Below, piece by piece: positions 1 to 10,970 of a stretch of DNA of 64,000 bases. Position 1 is the first letter of the stretch; every line of letters begins with the position of its first letter. A program made the translations under genes and the position numbers. The stretch spans positions 10,746,785 through 10,810,784 of the forward strand of contig CM055111.1 in assembly GCA_029204225.1 (NCBI GenBank), written 5' to 3'. The notes beneath the pieces were generated by a model. The model saw only the letters and a program-made list of their open reading frames with translations, was not told the origin of the DNA and did no database searches. The stretch is from Diphasiastrum complanatum (taxonomy: Eukaryota; Streptophyta; Lycopodiopsida; Lycopodiales; Lycopodiaceae).

Positions 1-330
1 AAGAAAGAGAGAGCTTTATTAATGTCTTTTCTTTAATGCCAAAAGGCAAATAAGACCAACCATAGTTGCACTAGCGAATCGTGTCATAGTTGGAACCACG
101 ATTCGCAACTGTGAATCGTGGCTTTTGTTAGAGTTGAGATTTGGCACAATATGGTCCATTTTAGGACATATACAGCTGAAACATTGTGCCATTAACCAGC
201 TCAAAAGGAAAAAAAATTCTTTGCACATCGATTCTTTGCCGCGAATTACAATTTGTGGCAACTATGGCCAACTAAGGGAGCATAAGAATGTCTCCAAGTA
301 GCAAAAAAATAGAAATACTAGAGTCTAAAT
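1..330 (-). mobile_element. LINE 3' end remnant
   Basis: Read on the minus strand this ends in a stretch resembling the tails of the LINEs at 39.2 kb and 43.95 kb: a CCTTTTGGCAT block, then AAAGACATTAATAAAGC, then a CT/TTTC tail at coordinates 20-1. No coding part is recognisable. It probably continues beyond the left edge of the window, so only the last few hundred bases of the element are visible. The assignment rests on shared 3' sequence with the two other copies, not on protein content. Confidence 0.6.
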
Positions 331-356
331 GTTGATACGAAAATGAAACATCATCT

Positions 357-701
357 CTGTTATGAACAAATTCACAGATTTTGATATCAATGATGCATAA
401 AAGACAGAAAAAAGCATTCACAAAGCATTCTCCAACTAAGAAACTATATGAACATCAATGGCCGCTGATAGCACAGGAAGATCTCCAACTAAGATCTCCA
501 AAATAGTACAACTCCCCTACAAGAAGCCCAAGACTCAAAATGATCAGCAGCCACAAAATGACCAGCCTTAGTGGCTATTTATAGTGGACAAAACCTACCT
601 CCCTTCAAATAGAATTGGAGGGAAGGTGAAATTCAAAAATTGGGGCCAAAATTAGAAAACCATGTAAATGGTGTTTCTAGGCCTGTCACATGTAATATAA
701 C
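357..701 (-). repeat. decayed 3' LTR of gypsy element A
   Basis: The stretch around 385-405 (ATGCATAAAAGACAG) matches the U5 side of the B and D LTRs, and the outer end TGTTATGA resembles their AGTTATGA terminus. A TATTTATAG-like block lies at about 576-586 in the expected place for a promoter. The boundaries are approximate because the copy is old. It sits at the correct (3') side of the integrase remnant at 905-2215. Confidence 0.5.
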
Positions 702-904
702 TGTGTGCTCGAAAATATTGTCAAAAATAGAGAAGGATGGACTATAATGTATGTCCAAAACACTCCCTCCATCTAAAACATTTCCCTCAATGTGGGCTAA
801 AAAATATCTTAACTACCAGAGCTACTTTAGTACCGCTGTATTGTCGTTTTCTTTCCTGGGTTATACATTTCGTGCTAGTGGTGTCAGTCCAATAGCCGAA
901 TCCC

Positions 905-2215
905 CTACAACCGTGGAAAACTCCCCCAAGTAGCCTCATCAATTGGACGACCGTCCCATTGGACTAAGAATTGGACAATACGACGACGACGACGCAAAAT
1001 GACTCGAACTTGTAAAATAGTAGCAGGTAAAAACGGAAAAAGTTCTGGGTCACTAGGAAATGAAGAGTCACATGGCTCACCAGGAAAAAGAGACGAATGT
1101 AGTAGACTAACATGAAAATTATCACAAGCACGTGACTGTAAACGGTAAGTAACAGGGCTAAGCTTCTCGACAATCACAAAAGGACCATAATAACGAGCAG
1201 ACAGTTTTTCAATAAGAGAACGACCCTAAACAAATTTATGATGTGCGATTGAAAGGCGAACATAAACAGACTAGCCCTCAGTAGACTCTATAAGAGACCT
1301 ATGACAATCATTCAAGGACTTATAACAATGTCGAGCTCACGCCAAATGTTGTTGTGCCTGTACAATAGAATTACGAGAATTAGTAAGAAAAGAAGACAAA
1401 GTAACCTGAATGTCATCAGGAGAGGGTGGAATACTTGGAAGCAATGGAGAATATTCATTAGCCAGCAGAAATGGAGACACACCTGTATTGATACTGACAG
1501 AACTGTTGTAGCTGTATTTTGCAAAACACAAATGCTGATCCCAATCTCGACCAGAAGGTGAGACAAAGTTACGTAAATAATCTTCAACAATACGATTAAG
1601 GACTTCAGACTGGCCGTCAGCGGAAGAGTGATAGACTGTACCCAGAAAAACTTTAATATTTAAGATACGCATAAGGTCAATTCAAAACCCAGAAGTAAAA
1701 CGAGTATTACGGTCTATAAGAATAGAACTTGGGAGACCATGTAATTGAAAAATGTCAGATAAAAAAATATGAGCGCACTATTCTGTAGTAATGGTAGCAC
1801 GAATAGGAATGAAATGTTTAGAGAAACGATCCACAACAACAAGACAAGTATCATGGTCAAGTTGTGTGCGTGGTAAGCCTAAAATAAAATCCATAGAAAT
1901 ATCAGTCCACTGGCGATTTGGAATCGGCCAATGCTGAAGAAGACCAGAAAGCTTATTTCGTTAATATTCATTACGAACACAGAACATACACTGTTGTATA
2001 AGAGCTAGTAATTCAAGTTTCATGCATGGCCAATAAAAGTAAGGTTTTAGACGAGCAAGAGACTTCTGATAACCATAAGGACTGCCAACACGAGAATAAT
2101 GAGCATCATGTAATAATGAGAACTTCGAGTAGAGTAGGAACACACAAAGCACCATAGTGGTATAAACTCCAAGCCCCAGTGAGTGAGGAAATCTTTTCGC
2201 AAAGACAATAATCAC
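905..2215 (-). pseudogene. gypsy element A: integrase and chromodomain remnant
   Basis: Minus-strand frames give, in order from 2215 downward: an integrase zinc-finger region (motif FYWPCMK, then CMFCVRNEY), a stretch with the integrase core end (YHSSADGQSEV, holding the catalytic Glu), and a chromodomain (FLVQWDGRPIDEATW) near 905-1000. Frames are interrupted several times and gag, protease and RT are absent. The copy is more diverged than B, D or E and is an old 5'-truncated insertion. It lies in the intron downstream of the last visible host exon. Confidence 0.8.
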
Positions 2216-2527
2216 CTAAAGGGAGTTAGATTGTTAACTTTACAAAAAAAAATTACATTGTGGTTATGAACCCCCACTATGAACATTTTTTAATAGTTTA
2301 ATCTAAGAAAGTTCATGATCAAAGTTTGATAAAAGCACTTAAGAAGATGACAAATCTACCAATTACACTCCCTTAAGCCTGAATTCACGTAGAATTTCCT
2401 GGTCATGGATTCAATGCACGTTAAAGTTTTTCTTATAGTACTCAAACTTAACAAGAATCTAAACAACACTAAAGCCATTGTTGTTTCTTCCTTGAACAAG
2501 AAAACTAACAACTTTTACCAAAATCAC

Positions 2528-2644
2528 CTCTCTCAAAATCTTCTTGTCACCAATGCCTACTCCTTCTGTCAAGTCTGCTATATGCCATAGTGGTAAATCC
2601 AATAGAGTTTGAACGACATCTTCATCCAAGAAAGGAAATCTCGC
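2528..2644 (-). CDS. ASNSD1: ASNSD1-like, visible exon 11 (C-terminal synthetase part)
   Basis: The exon holds 39 codons, from ARFPFLDEDV to GDKKILRE. The acceptor TTTTTTCAG precedes the first base at 2644 and the likely donor GAG|GTGATT follows 2528, phase 0. The FPFLDE motif is one of the strongest signatures of the asparagine synthase domain. A last exon is expected further 3' because homologues continue for about 40 residues. It is not found in 1-2527, so it lies beyond the left edge or is missing. Confidence 0.88.
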
Positions 2645-2740
2645 CTGAAAAAACTTATCATTGCAAAAGTTCATATGAGACAAACCTTAGCACTCTTGTA
2701 CATATAAAGTTATAAAAATGCAATACTTTTGCCTACATAC

Positions 2741-2840
2741 CTCTTTACCATTATCAGCAATACAACGGTCGTCACGACCCATATTTCTTTTCCAAATTCG
2801 TTGCATATCCAATTTCATCTCTTCTTGTAATGCAACCCAC
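2741..2840 (-). CDS. ASNSD1: ASNSD1-like, visible exon 10
   Basis: The 100-bp exon encodes WVALQEEMKLDMQRIWKRN followed by MGRDDRCIADNGKE. The acceptor is TTGAAAG at 2841 and the donor GAG|GTATGT follows 2741. Its first base completes a Gly codon begun in exon 9 (GG plus G). The GRDDR..AD.GKE block is typical of ASNSD1 proteins and joins directly to ARFPFLDE of exon 11 across a 96-bp intron. An Asn stands where relatives usually have His (ADNGKE). Confidence 0.92.
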
Positions 2841-2878
2841 CTTTCAACAAACAAGTGATAAAGAATGATTAGGGATCT

Positions 2879-2919
2879 TGTGTGTGTGTGTGTGCGTGAG
2901 TGTGTGTGTGTGTGTGTGG
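2879..2919. repeat. (TG)n microsatellite
   Basis: About twenty TG units with two interruptions (GCGTGAG). It lies within the host intron just upstream, on the minus strand, of exon 10. Confidence 0.9.
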
Positions 2920-3175
2920 TATTGACTCCCATGATGGGAACCTTATTAATTAAGAAAGAACATATTTCTCTAGATTGTTGCTCGAAATTGGTGCAAGCAT
3001 AAGCAAATTTGAAGTGTCCAACTGCCACTCACATTAACAACATTGAATACGTGCCTAATAGAATAATCAAAATGTGCCAATTTACAAGTTTAGACATCAC
3101 ACACAAATAATACTAAAGCTGAATAGGAATATATGCTAGAGTGAATGAAGGTCAACTACAAACAAAAGGACATGT

Positions 3176-3639
3176 AGTTATGATCAAAATCTCAGGTGTT
3201 GAATCAATGAAGCATAAAAGACAGCAATAGACTAAAGCCCTACAAGCAATAGACAAGACAATAGGTTCTCCCACGAAGAGCCCAAGCAATACCAATCAAT
3301 AATCTGAAAAATGAGTGTACAAATGCCCCTATAAATACCCTACCAATGAACCCTAAAATAGGAATTCAAAAGTAAAGGGAGGCAAATGTGGAGGGAAAAT
3401 AGTGCGCCCTCCTACGGGCCCCCACTCCACATATAACCATATAATAAGGGCCCAAGGCCAGTCAATGTCATAAAAAAGGACCCAGTGCGGGTCATAAGCA
3501 TATAAAAAGGCTCTGGGGCCTGTACATGACTAATATAAAATGCCTAACCAGAAATATACATAACCAACAGTAAATGTAAAGAGGCCTGCGGAATATATGT
3601 AGAGTAGCCCAGTAGGCCTGTATCCTGTAGTCTGTAACT
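3176..3639 (-). repeat. 3' LTR of element B
   Basis: A 464-bp LTR nearly the same as the D LTRs. Its plus-strand start AGTTATGATC corresponds to the U5 end (minus strand ...GATCATAACT) and its plus-strand end AGTCTGTAACT to the U3 start (minus strand AGTTACAGACT). A TATTTATA promoter box lies on the minus strand at about 3337-3330. The termini are AG...CT rather than TG...CA. Confidence 0.88.
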
Positions 3640-3715
3640 CTCCCTGGCTATAAAGAACATTGCCCCCAATGTAGGCAAAATAAGATAAGAACCAGAGCCA
3701 GAGAAAAATACTGCA

Positions 3716-5565
3716 TCAAGATATCCCATCTGAGAAAGGAACATCAAGAGAAGCCGGAGCATCCCGAGAAGCAATGGTAGCCGCAAGTGATCGAGCCTGA
3801 TCAACCAGGATAGGGGTATGATAAAAAACGTCAATGGGCTACCAAGTAGCCTCCTCAATAGGACGACCATCCCACTGGACCAAAAACTGAAGCTGCCGAT
3901 GGCGACGACTATGCAATAAGCGCACCTGTAAAATAGCAGCTGGCAGGAATGGAAAAAGCTCTGGATCTGTAGGAAATGAGGAATCTCGAGGAGCATCATC
4001 CTCAATAGCAGCACATAATAAACTGACATGAAAGATATCAGAAGCCCGAGTAGCAGCAGGTGACTCAAGACGATATGTAACTGGACTGAGGCGGTCAAGA
4101 ATCTGAAAAGGCCCATAATAGCGCGGCGCAAGCTTCTCAGTAGAAGCAAGACCCTGTACAAAACGATGGCGAGCAAAGCGTAACCGGAGAAAACAATATC
4201 TCCCTCTGCAAACTCAACATGGCATCGATGACGATCAACAATGGTCCTGTACCGCTGCTGCATATGCTGTAAATGAGTAGCAGCTCTAGTAATAATCTCC
4301 CGAGCACTCGAAAGATAAGATGAAATAGTAACAGGTGCATCATCTGGAGGAGCAGGTATATCGGGTAGAACTGGTGAGTATCCATGAGCAAGCAGGAAAG
4401 GAGAAACACCTGTGCTGGAACTAACAGAACTGTTATAACTATACTCAGCCAAACATAAATCCTGATCCCAATCACGACCAGAAGGAGAAACATAATGTCG
4501 TAAATAATCCTCCAATACCCGGTTAATAACCTCAGACTGACCATCCGCAGAAGAATGATAAGCAATGCCCATGAGTATCCTAACATCCAAGACACGCATA
4601 AGCTCTGTCCAAAAACCTGATGTAAACTTGGTATCCCGATCAATAAGTATAGATCGTGGGAGACCATGTAAGCGGAAAATCTCAAAAATAAATATACGAC
4701 CACACTGCTCTGCTGTAATAGTACATCTGACTGGTATGAAATGAGCGTGTTTAGAAAACCTATCAACTACCACCAAACAAGAATCATGACCACGCTGAGT
4801 ACGGGGAAGACCTAAAATGAAGTCCATAGATATATCAGTCCACTGGCGGGACGGAATAGGCCAACTTTGAAGGAGACCGCCAGGTTTTTCACGGGAATAC
4901 TTGTTACGAAGGCAAAAATCACAAGTATGAATAAGGTGGGAAAGCTCACGCTTCATGGAAGGCCAATAAAAATGTTCTTTCAAACGGAACAAGGACTTCT
5001 GAAAACCAAAATGGCCACCAACAGGAGAGGAATTGGCATCAAGAAGGAGCTGTGGACGTATGTCGAGAGTGTTGGGAATACATAACGAACCATAGTGAAA
5101 CAAACGATGATTAACAATGGAATAAACCTGGTGAGGGTGAGAGGAAGGACGAGAGGCAGACGACATAACATCACGAAAGTCTGGACATGTGGCATAAGCC
5201 TGAGGAAGATCATCATACCAAGAGTGGGGAGACGTAACAAGACTGTAAGTAAGAGCAGGTAAACGAGACAAAGCATCAGCAGCAGCGTTACTTTTACTAG
5301 GCTTATAATGAATATCAAAATGAAAGGACTGTAAAAACTGAAGCCAACGGTACTGACGATCACTAAGATCCTTTTGTGTATACAAATAACGAAGTGACTG
5401 GTGATCACTAAAAACATCAAACAGAACACGATACAGATAATGACGCCACTTTTTTAAAGCAAAAATGATAGCAAGCAACTCTTTTTCATGAGTGGAATAG
5501 CACTGCTCATACGAACGAAGACGACGGGATTCATATGCAATAACACACTGACGCTGACATAACAA
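3716..5565 (-). pseudogene. element B RNase H, integrase and chromodomain
   Basis: From 5565 downward the frame gives RNase H (IAYESRRLRSYEQ, then EKELLAIIFALKKWRHYLY, then DALSRLPAL), the integrase zinc finger (HFYWPSMKRELSHLIHTCDF.C), and the integrase core with catalytic Asp in DISMDFILG, Asp in LIDRDTKF and Glu in GQSEVINRV. It ends with a chromodomain (FLVQWDGRPIEEATW) and stop at 3716. A frameshift after GDIVF at about 4190 and a TGG-TAG codon pair near 3842 break the C-terminal part. The D-D-E residues are otherwise intact, so this is a recent loss of function. Confidence 0.88.
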
Positions 5566-5570
5566 AGCAC

Positions 5571-6470
5571 CTAATCCTGTGGAACTAGCATCAGTCTCAA
5601 CAGCAAAATGCTGGGAAAAATCTGGAAGACATAAAACAGGGCAGTGGTAAGCTTAACCTTCAAAGTATCAAAAGCTGACTGACATGCGGGAGTCCAAGCA
5701 AACCAAGTTTCCTTTTTCAACAGAGCATGCAAAGGAGATGTAAGAGTGGCAAAATGAGCAACTGGTTTACGAAGATGGATAGAAAGACCAAGAAACATAT
5801 GAACATCATGAACATCAACAGGCACAGGCCATGAAAGAATAGAACGGACCTTACGAGGGTCGAGACGAACAGTACCATTAGTAACAAAGAAGCCCAAAAA
5901 CTCGATTTGTACAACAACAAAAGAACATTTAGAACGTTTAGCATACAGATGATGAGTAACTAACAAAACAAAAACAGAACGAACGTGCTGAACATGAAGA
6001 GAGAGAGTGGTGCTATAAATGAGGATATCGTCAAAATAAACAATAACATACTTTCCAAGCAGAGTACGAAAAATGTTATTCATGACATTCTGAAAAGTGG
6101 GCGGGCCATTGGTAACACCAAAAGGAAGGACACGAAACTCATACAGACCAAAGTGGGTACGGAAAGCTGTCTTGTGCTCATCAGGAGGATGCATACAAAT
6201 CTGGTGATAAGCGGAATGGAGGTCAAGTTTAGAAAAGATCTTGGCTTGGCCTAACTGGTCAAACAGATCATCCATATGAGGGATAGGGTACTGATTACCG
6301 ATAGTAAGTTTATTTAAAGCACAATGATCAATACGTAGACGTTTAGTACCATCCTTCTTATCAACAAGTAAAATAGGAGCACCAAAAGGACTGTGGCTAG
6401 GAACAATAAGGCCTTGACGTAATAAATCAGACACCTGACAATGGACTTCCTCGCGCTCAACAATAGACAT
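5571..6470 (-). pseudogene. element B reverse transcriptase
   Basis: A 299-codon frame with RT blocks in order: [76 protein letters not shown] and the catalytic VYFDDILIYS. It is followed by the connection region (HLYAKRSKCSF). A frameshift near 5650 separates it from RNase H at 5565. Usual chromovirus changes such as DLRSGYHQV to DLHSAYHQI suggest the copy is drifting. Confidence 0.9.
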
Positions 6471-6514
6471 ACGAAAAGAAGGACGAGAAGGAGGTGATGC
6501 AGAGGAAACAAGGT

Positions 6515-6949
6515 CTATATGGTGCTTGACATCTCGTAAAGGTGGTAACTAAGTCGGCTCTCTAAAAACATGCTCAAATTCACGCAACAGTTCAGAAAAT
6601 GCCTGTGGCAAAGGTGGTGCATCCGCAATAGGCTGAACTGGCTGAACAGAAAGAATAGCCGCACAGGGGGCCTTTGGAAGGCTCCGTATGAATTGCTTCC
6701 CGGAAATAAGCTGATAGTCCTGTCGAGAATCAATACCGGAAAATATATGCTGAGTACCATCATGAGAGAATGTCAATGTCTGCTGCTGGAGTTCTACTGT
6801 AACCGCACCAAGGGATGCAAACCAATCAGCACCGAGGATAAGATCGTACCGTGCAAGTGGAATACTATGAAAATCTGCCTGACCAAGGAAGTCTCCAATC
6901 CGATATGAAAGCGCTGATACATCTGCGTGCTAGGAAAAGAGTGTGCGCT
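6515..6949 (-). pseudogene. element B protease remnant
   Basis: Minus-strand frames match the C-terminal half of the D2 protease (37555-37960), including the SYRIGDF, QQDYQL and PPLPQAFSELLREF stretches. The active-site DTGSTHSF part is absent because the element breaks off at about 6949. The block links protease to RT, as expected for gag-pol order. Confidence 0.75.
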
Positions 6950-6952
6950 GGG

Positions 6953-7313
6953 TTGTCTTTGTATTCCCAGCATCCTTGATGTTCATCCTAAGTTGTTGTC
7001 TGATGCCCATTCTTCTCCTGTTGGTGGCCATTTTGGTTTTCAGAAGACTTATGCTTGTCTTAAGGACCATTTCTACTAGCCATCCTAGCACATCTTATCC
7101 GTGAGTGTACCTTTTTTGCCCGTAATAGATATTCCCATGCTAAGTTCGTTGGCTTGCGCCAGAGTTGGCCCATTCCTCATCGCCAATGGACAAACATTTC
7201 TATGGACTTTATCCTTAGCCTTCCTCATACCCGTCATGGTAATGACTCATGTATGGTGGTAGTTGATCAGTTCTCGAAACAAGCACATTTTATTCCAATC
7301 CGTAGCACTAGTT
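6953..7313 (+). pseudogene. gypsy integrase fragment (zinc finger and first catalytic Asp)
   Basis: Plus-strand reading gives DAHSSPVGGHFGFQKTYA, a broken FYWPS (TGG to TAG at 7076-7078), WPIPHRQW-like and MDFILSLP-like stretches, then VVVDQFSKQAHF-like sequence up to about 7313. It is closest to the integrase start of element E (49800-50130). No other part of that element is present. Its orientation is opposite to neighbouring B. Confidence 0.78.
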
Positions 7314-8857
7314 AAAATTCTGATAGGATCTAGTGTAGTATGCACTAGATCACATCAAACATTCACCATAGCCACACCTCGCAAATTCTCATACATGGTA
7401 TAGCAAACGTTAATTTTATTACAAGAGAAAATGTACATATAGAGTATTCACAAACTTCCTAAAAAGACAGGTGTCCTAAAATTGGCCTACCACCTGCCAA
7501 GCTAAGGTTGGCGGGCCCAATATGGCCAAATTCAACTGACAAACTCGAGACATGCCCTTGAGTATAGCAAGTATTGTAGAAACACTATAGAACTAATTTC
7601 CCTAGGTATGTGTGGCTACTCGGCTAATCCAAGTAGCCGGCTACGGGACAAGGAGTCTCCAAAGTGTGTTCACTGACCCGTTCTTCATCTTCCGCATGTC
7701 CCACACACAGTTCATCCAATGCAAGTCTGCTATCCTGCCCAATGGCTTCCAACTGGCACCACCTCGCACTTCTATCACCTGTGACCGCCAAAATGTGTGT
7801 ACCTCCTAGCTAGCCAATCTCTCCCTTGAACGAGAAATTTCCAAGTTACAGATGTGTGAATCAATGCAGCTATCACCTGACTCGGCACCGCCAGTGCCGA
7901 TCATGTCTGTGAGAGCGTTCCCCCAAATGTCACCCAAGCATTGGTCGGTTCGAACTCCAAAAGTTGAACCTGATCACGAGAATTTTCCACCCGTAACCAG
8001 CATACCATGCCTACCTCTCACCTGTGATTGCTTGCCCTCTCAAATTTGTCGCCAATGATGAGTAGTCACAACGCCAAACTGCACTTTCATTGCCAAAACT
8101 AGCTTTCTCCACACAATTTTGCTATCATTTGCCTCCATACCACATATACTACTCCCAAACACCCTGTTACCCTGTTAGAAGTAAGTAATCATGATTTTGA
8201 AGCGATAATGCCTCATCGTACCGCCTTGTAGCAGGTGTCACCAACCAAAAATTGCGCCAAATTTGGCCCTACGGTACCCAAATAGCGAATGTAGCCCATC
8301 TCTAGGCCACCCACACTCCGCTCATTGAAATGGTGATGAAAACTCCCCGAAACGCGTTTCTCCCTGCTCAATGACGTTGTTGTCTGCTGGCTCTGAACAA
8401 CAAGTTTCAGAGGTCAATTTGGCCCAAGAATGGCCAAAAATGGTGCCTTTTAGCCAAAGTTAGGCCCTTCCAAAGAATTAGCTTGCAAAATGAGCTTGTT
8501 CTTGATTTTTAATGAAGAATGGGCATTTCCTACCCATCGGGTCCAAAACTTTCCAAATGAAAATTCTTAAAGAAGAATTTTCATTCTGGCCCTTCGGGTC
8601 CTCTTCAGTATCATGACTACAAACTTATGGTATATAACAAGGAAACACTCAAGACAGTAGATGAGAAATGGACAGAGGACAGGATTCCCTAACTTTTCAC
8701 CTCTGCTATTTCAAAACAGTCCAAAAAGGAGTATTTTTCCTGATTTTTTGAATATGAATTTTCTGTTTAGAAAAATCCTTACATTCACATGGTAAAATAG
8801 ATGTCTCCAGGGGAAAGACAGTTAAAAAATGATAGAAAAACGCTTTGAATTTCTTAC
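7314..8857. other. intron sequence, no gene recognised
   Basis: This is the remainder of the 6-kb host intron between exons 9 and 10. No convincing reading frame or known element was found. It holds one short near-perfect hairpin at 8557-8584. Confidence 0.6.
8557..8584. repeat. short hairpin (12-bp arms, 4-nt loop)
   Basis: ATGAAAATTCTT is followed after AAAG by its exact reverse complement AAGAATTTTCAT. Flanking CGGGTCC copies occur on both sides. No function is evident. Confidence 0.8.
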
Positions 8858-9156
8858 CCTCCCAGTTTAAACTTGGTACGATAGCGAGCATATCCAGCAC
8901 ACTGTTCATCTGCGCCTGTGCCAACCAGTAAAACTCGTGCTTCAGATTTGTAATTAAACCTTTTTAATTCTCCTCCATGTGAAGGGCAGCTTGGATGAAG
9001 ATTATCTTTTGTTTCATGAAGGTCCATGTCCAGTCTCTGGTTCTCCAAAGGAAAGGACGCGGACCTTATCATATCTAACCAGTCTGGATGCAGTGTGCTG
9101 TCAACCCACCCGTCACCTCTTGCAGCAAACCATAACGCAGTACCAATGTTGAAGTC
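8858..9156 (-). CDS. ASNSD1: ASNSD1-like, visible exon 9 (synthetase core)
   Basis: The 299-bp exon starts with DFNIGTALWFAARGDGW and contains VLLVGTGADEQCAGYARYR. GTGADEQ..GY is the conserved second nucleotide-binding block of the asparagine synthase family. The acceptor TTTCATGCAG lies at 9157 and the donor GGAGG|GTAAGA follows 8858, leaving phase 2. It joins in frame to exon 8 (KTYM|DFNIG) across 21.1 kb and to exon 10 (LGG|WVALQ) across 6.0 kb. The motif residues look intact, which argues that the gene is functional in spite of the huge introns. Confidence 0.95.
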
Positions 9157-9357
9157 CTGCATGAAATGGTGGACATGTGAAAGAATCATCAACAATGGCA
9201 TCAAATTGAATATGTACTGTCACATGGAACAATACCATAAATCTTGAAACAACTAGACAAAAACGCAGAGGGCATATTTACTTTTTGATTTTTCTCAGAT
9301 TTCAATGATGTAAAGCTACGTTCTGTTGCCCCTCAATTTAGCCTCAAGAAAATTAGT

Positions 9358-9587
9358 AAGAACAGCTACTTTGTGTTATCCAATTCACAAAATGTTCTTG
9401 ATGTCTATAAACATTTTTTTAGAAAGCTTATATCGACAACTGTTGAAAGATGAAATGCTCTATAGCTATTGGCTTCTGTCACAAACTAACAACAGCTACT
9501 TTGCATTATCCAATCCACAATAGGCTCTTGATGTCTATAAACATTTACCATTTAAAAAGCTTATCTCAACAACTTTCAAATGATGCT
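9358..9587. repeat. imperfect tandem duplication, about 130 bp
   Basis: Unit 1 (about 9358-9455) and unit 2 (about 9486-9587) share ACAGCTACTTTG, TTATCCAAT, CTTGATGTCTATAAACATTT and AAAGCTTAT in the same order. It lies in the host intron near exon 9. Confidence 0.8.
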
Positions 9588-9879
9588 CCAAGCCTTCAGG
9601 CATCCTTATACATGGGCGAAGTAATTTCCCTAGGGGAACCTAGATGATGGGTTGCTAGAAAACGTGCAAACAGTGTGATGTAACTCAATTTCCTTCATCC
9701 TAGGATAAAACAACATAGCAATTAATCAGCTGATACAGTATTTTCCAACTAGTACGTCTCAAATAGTAAAAGCATAGCTTAGTTGCCCGTTCGCGTTCAA
9801 TTCTGGAACGGGACTCCCAAAAAAAATTAAAAAAAGTACGTTTTTTTTAACAAAGAAAAAAAAAACCATATGCTGAGAG
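9588..9879. other. intron sequence with a mobile-element end at 9778
   Basis: No gene is seen. CTTAGTTGCCCGTTC at 9778-9792 is an exact 15-base match, inverted, to 52976-52990, and both are followed by runs of A. This suggests the end of an unidentified short transposon, here cut off by element F. Confidence 0.45.
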
Positions 9880-10492
9880 TTCCATCGTTTTCCAAGATTC
9901 GATAGAGGCTTGGCCAGCGCCCTTGTCACTTTCGTCGATTTTCTCCACCGATTTGCTGCCCATTTTGTGGATTGATTGGAGGTTGCGACCTACTTCATCA
10001 CCATTTTAGCGGTTTTCCCCATTTTTTCTCAGGTTACGTGCGGATTTTGGTAGCTGCTGCCCAGTGCCCTACTACCTTGCCATCTTCGACGGATTTCTCC
10101 ACCAATTTGTTGTCCAGTTTGCTGATTGGTTGGAGGCTGTCCAGCGCCCTACTTCATCACCATTTTCAGCGGTTTTTTCATCATTTTGCAAGACATTTGT
10201 GGATCTTACTAGCTGCTGCCCAACGCCCTACTTCCTCATCCTTTTCAGCGATTTTTTCAGCTTATTTGCAGCTTGTTTGGGTGGCAATTTGCAGCCCACA
10301 CGCCGATTATTCCTCAGCATTTTGGGCACCCTACTATGGCTGTTTTTTTTTTTCGGTGGCTGGTTGGCACCTATATTGGCTACATCATCTTCAGCTTTTC
10401 ACCTATTTTGTTGGCACTACCGTTAGATGAAGGATTGGCACCCACCCAGGTACCTTGCTTTTTCGCTTTCCTTGCACCTACCTTTTTGCTAT
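9880..10492 (+). mobile_element. gypsy derivative F, part 1: leader with tandem repeats
   Basis: The plus strand carries several copies of a leader unit around GGCTGTCCAGCGCCCTAC, followed by GTTGGCACTACC and CACCCACCCAGGTA as in the leader of element C (24590-24630). The 5' LTR and primer site are missing. The stretch stops at 10492 where element G was inserted, and F resumes at 20956 after the GCTAT target duplication. Confidence 0.8.
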
Positions 10493-10701
10493 AGTTACGA
10501 ATGAAGCCACAATTGATCTAGAGCTAAGCTATGAAAGCATCACATAAGCAGACTTAACCCTAGCTAAGCTATGAAAGCATCACATAAGCAAGATTTAACC
10601 CTAGAAAGCAGGAAAGAGAGAGATTAAGGAGACTAAAGAGAGAGATCAATATCATCAGTTGAATAACAAATGATACAGTTTCCCTACTTATAGCCAAGAG
10701 G
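10493..10701 (-). repeat. 3' LTR of G, U3 deleted
   Basis: About 209 bp that match the R-U5 half of the intact 5' LTR at 20559-20950. They include an extra 35-40 bp repeat of the AGCTAAGCTATGAAAGC block. The U3 half is gone, and the chromodomain frame runs straight into LTR sequence, ending at the TATAAGTAG box. The outer terminus AGTTACGA still abuts the GCTAT duplication. Confidence 0.85.
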
Positions 10702-10970
10702 CACTAGTGCATCAACAACTAGAGCAGCATCTGATGTAGAGGAATCAACAAGTGCAGCAAGAGCACGATCCTGATCCGCAAGTGATAGTGTATGATAAAA
10801 GACATCAATAGGCTCCCATGTGGCCTCCTCAACAGGACAACCATCCAACTGGACCAAAAACTGAATCTGTCGGCAGCATCGACTATGGTGAAGGTGAACT
10901 TGGTGAATGGCAGCTGGTAGGAAAGGGAACAGCTCGGGATCAACATCATGGCGACGAAGGGAACCCATAC
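10684..10970 (-). pseudogene. element G chromodomain
   Basis: The minus-strand frame reads DPELFPFLPAAIHQVHLH, then FLVQLDGCPVEEATWEPIDV and a short tail. It matches the chromodomain ends of B, D1 and E. It lies directly after the unfamiliar region, so the usual RT-RNaseH-integrase block is missing between protease and chromodomain. W to L and R to C changes (LDGC for WDGR) hint at decay. Confidence 0.85.

Larger units (their letters stand above)
3176..6949 (-). mobile_element. Ty3/gypsy chromovirus B, 5' truncated
   Basis: A minus-strand gypsy element of the same family as D. It keeps the 3' LTR (3176-3639), chromodomain, integrase, RNase H, RT and the end of the protease, and it breaks off inside the protease at about 6949. 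Gag, leader and 5' LTR are missing, so no target duplication can be read. At 6950 it meets a plus-strand integrase fragment head to head. The coding parts are described in separate entries. Confidence 0.9.

Noticed and set aside
4137-4766. 209-codon hydrophobic minus frame
   Set aside because: It is a shadow of the element B integrase frame with no motif of its own; the Leu/Ile-rich composition comes from reading the coding strand in another phase.
10064-10430. Plus-strand open frames in the F leader
   Set aside because: They arise from the tandem leader repeat, are open in several phases, and have no conserved protein pattern between copies.
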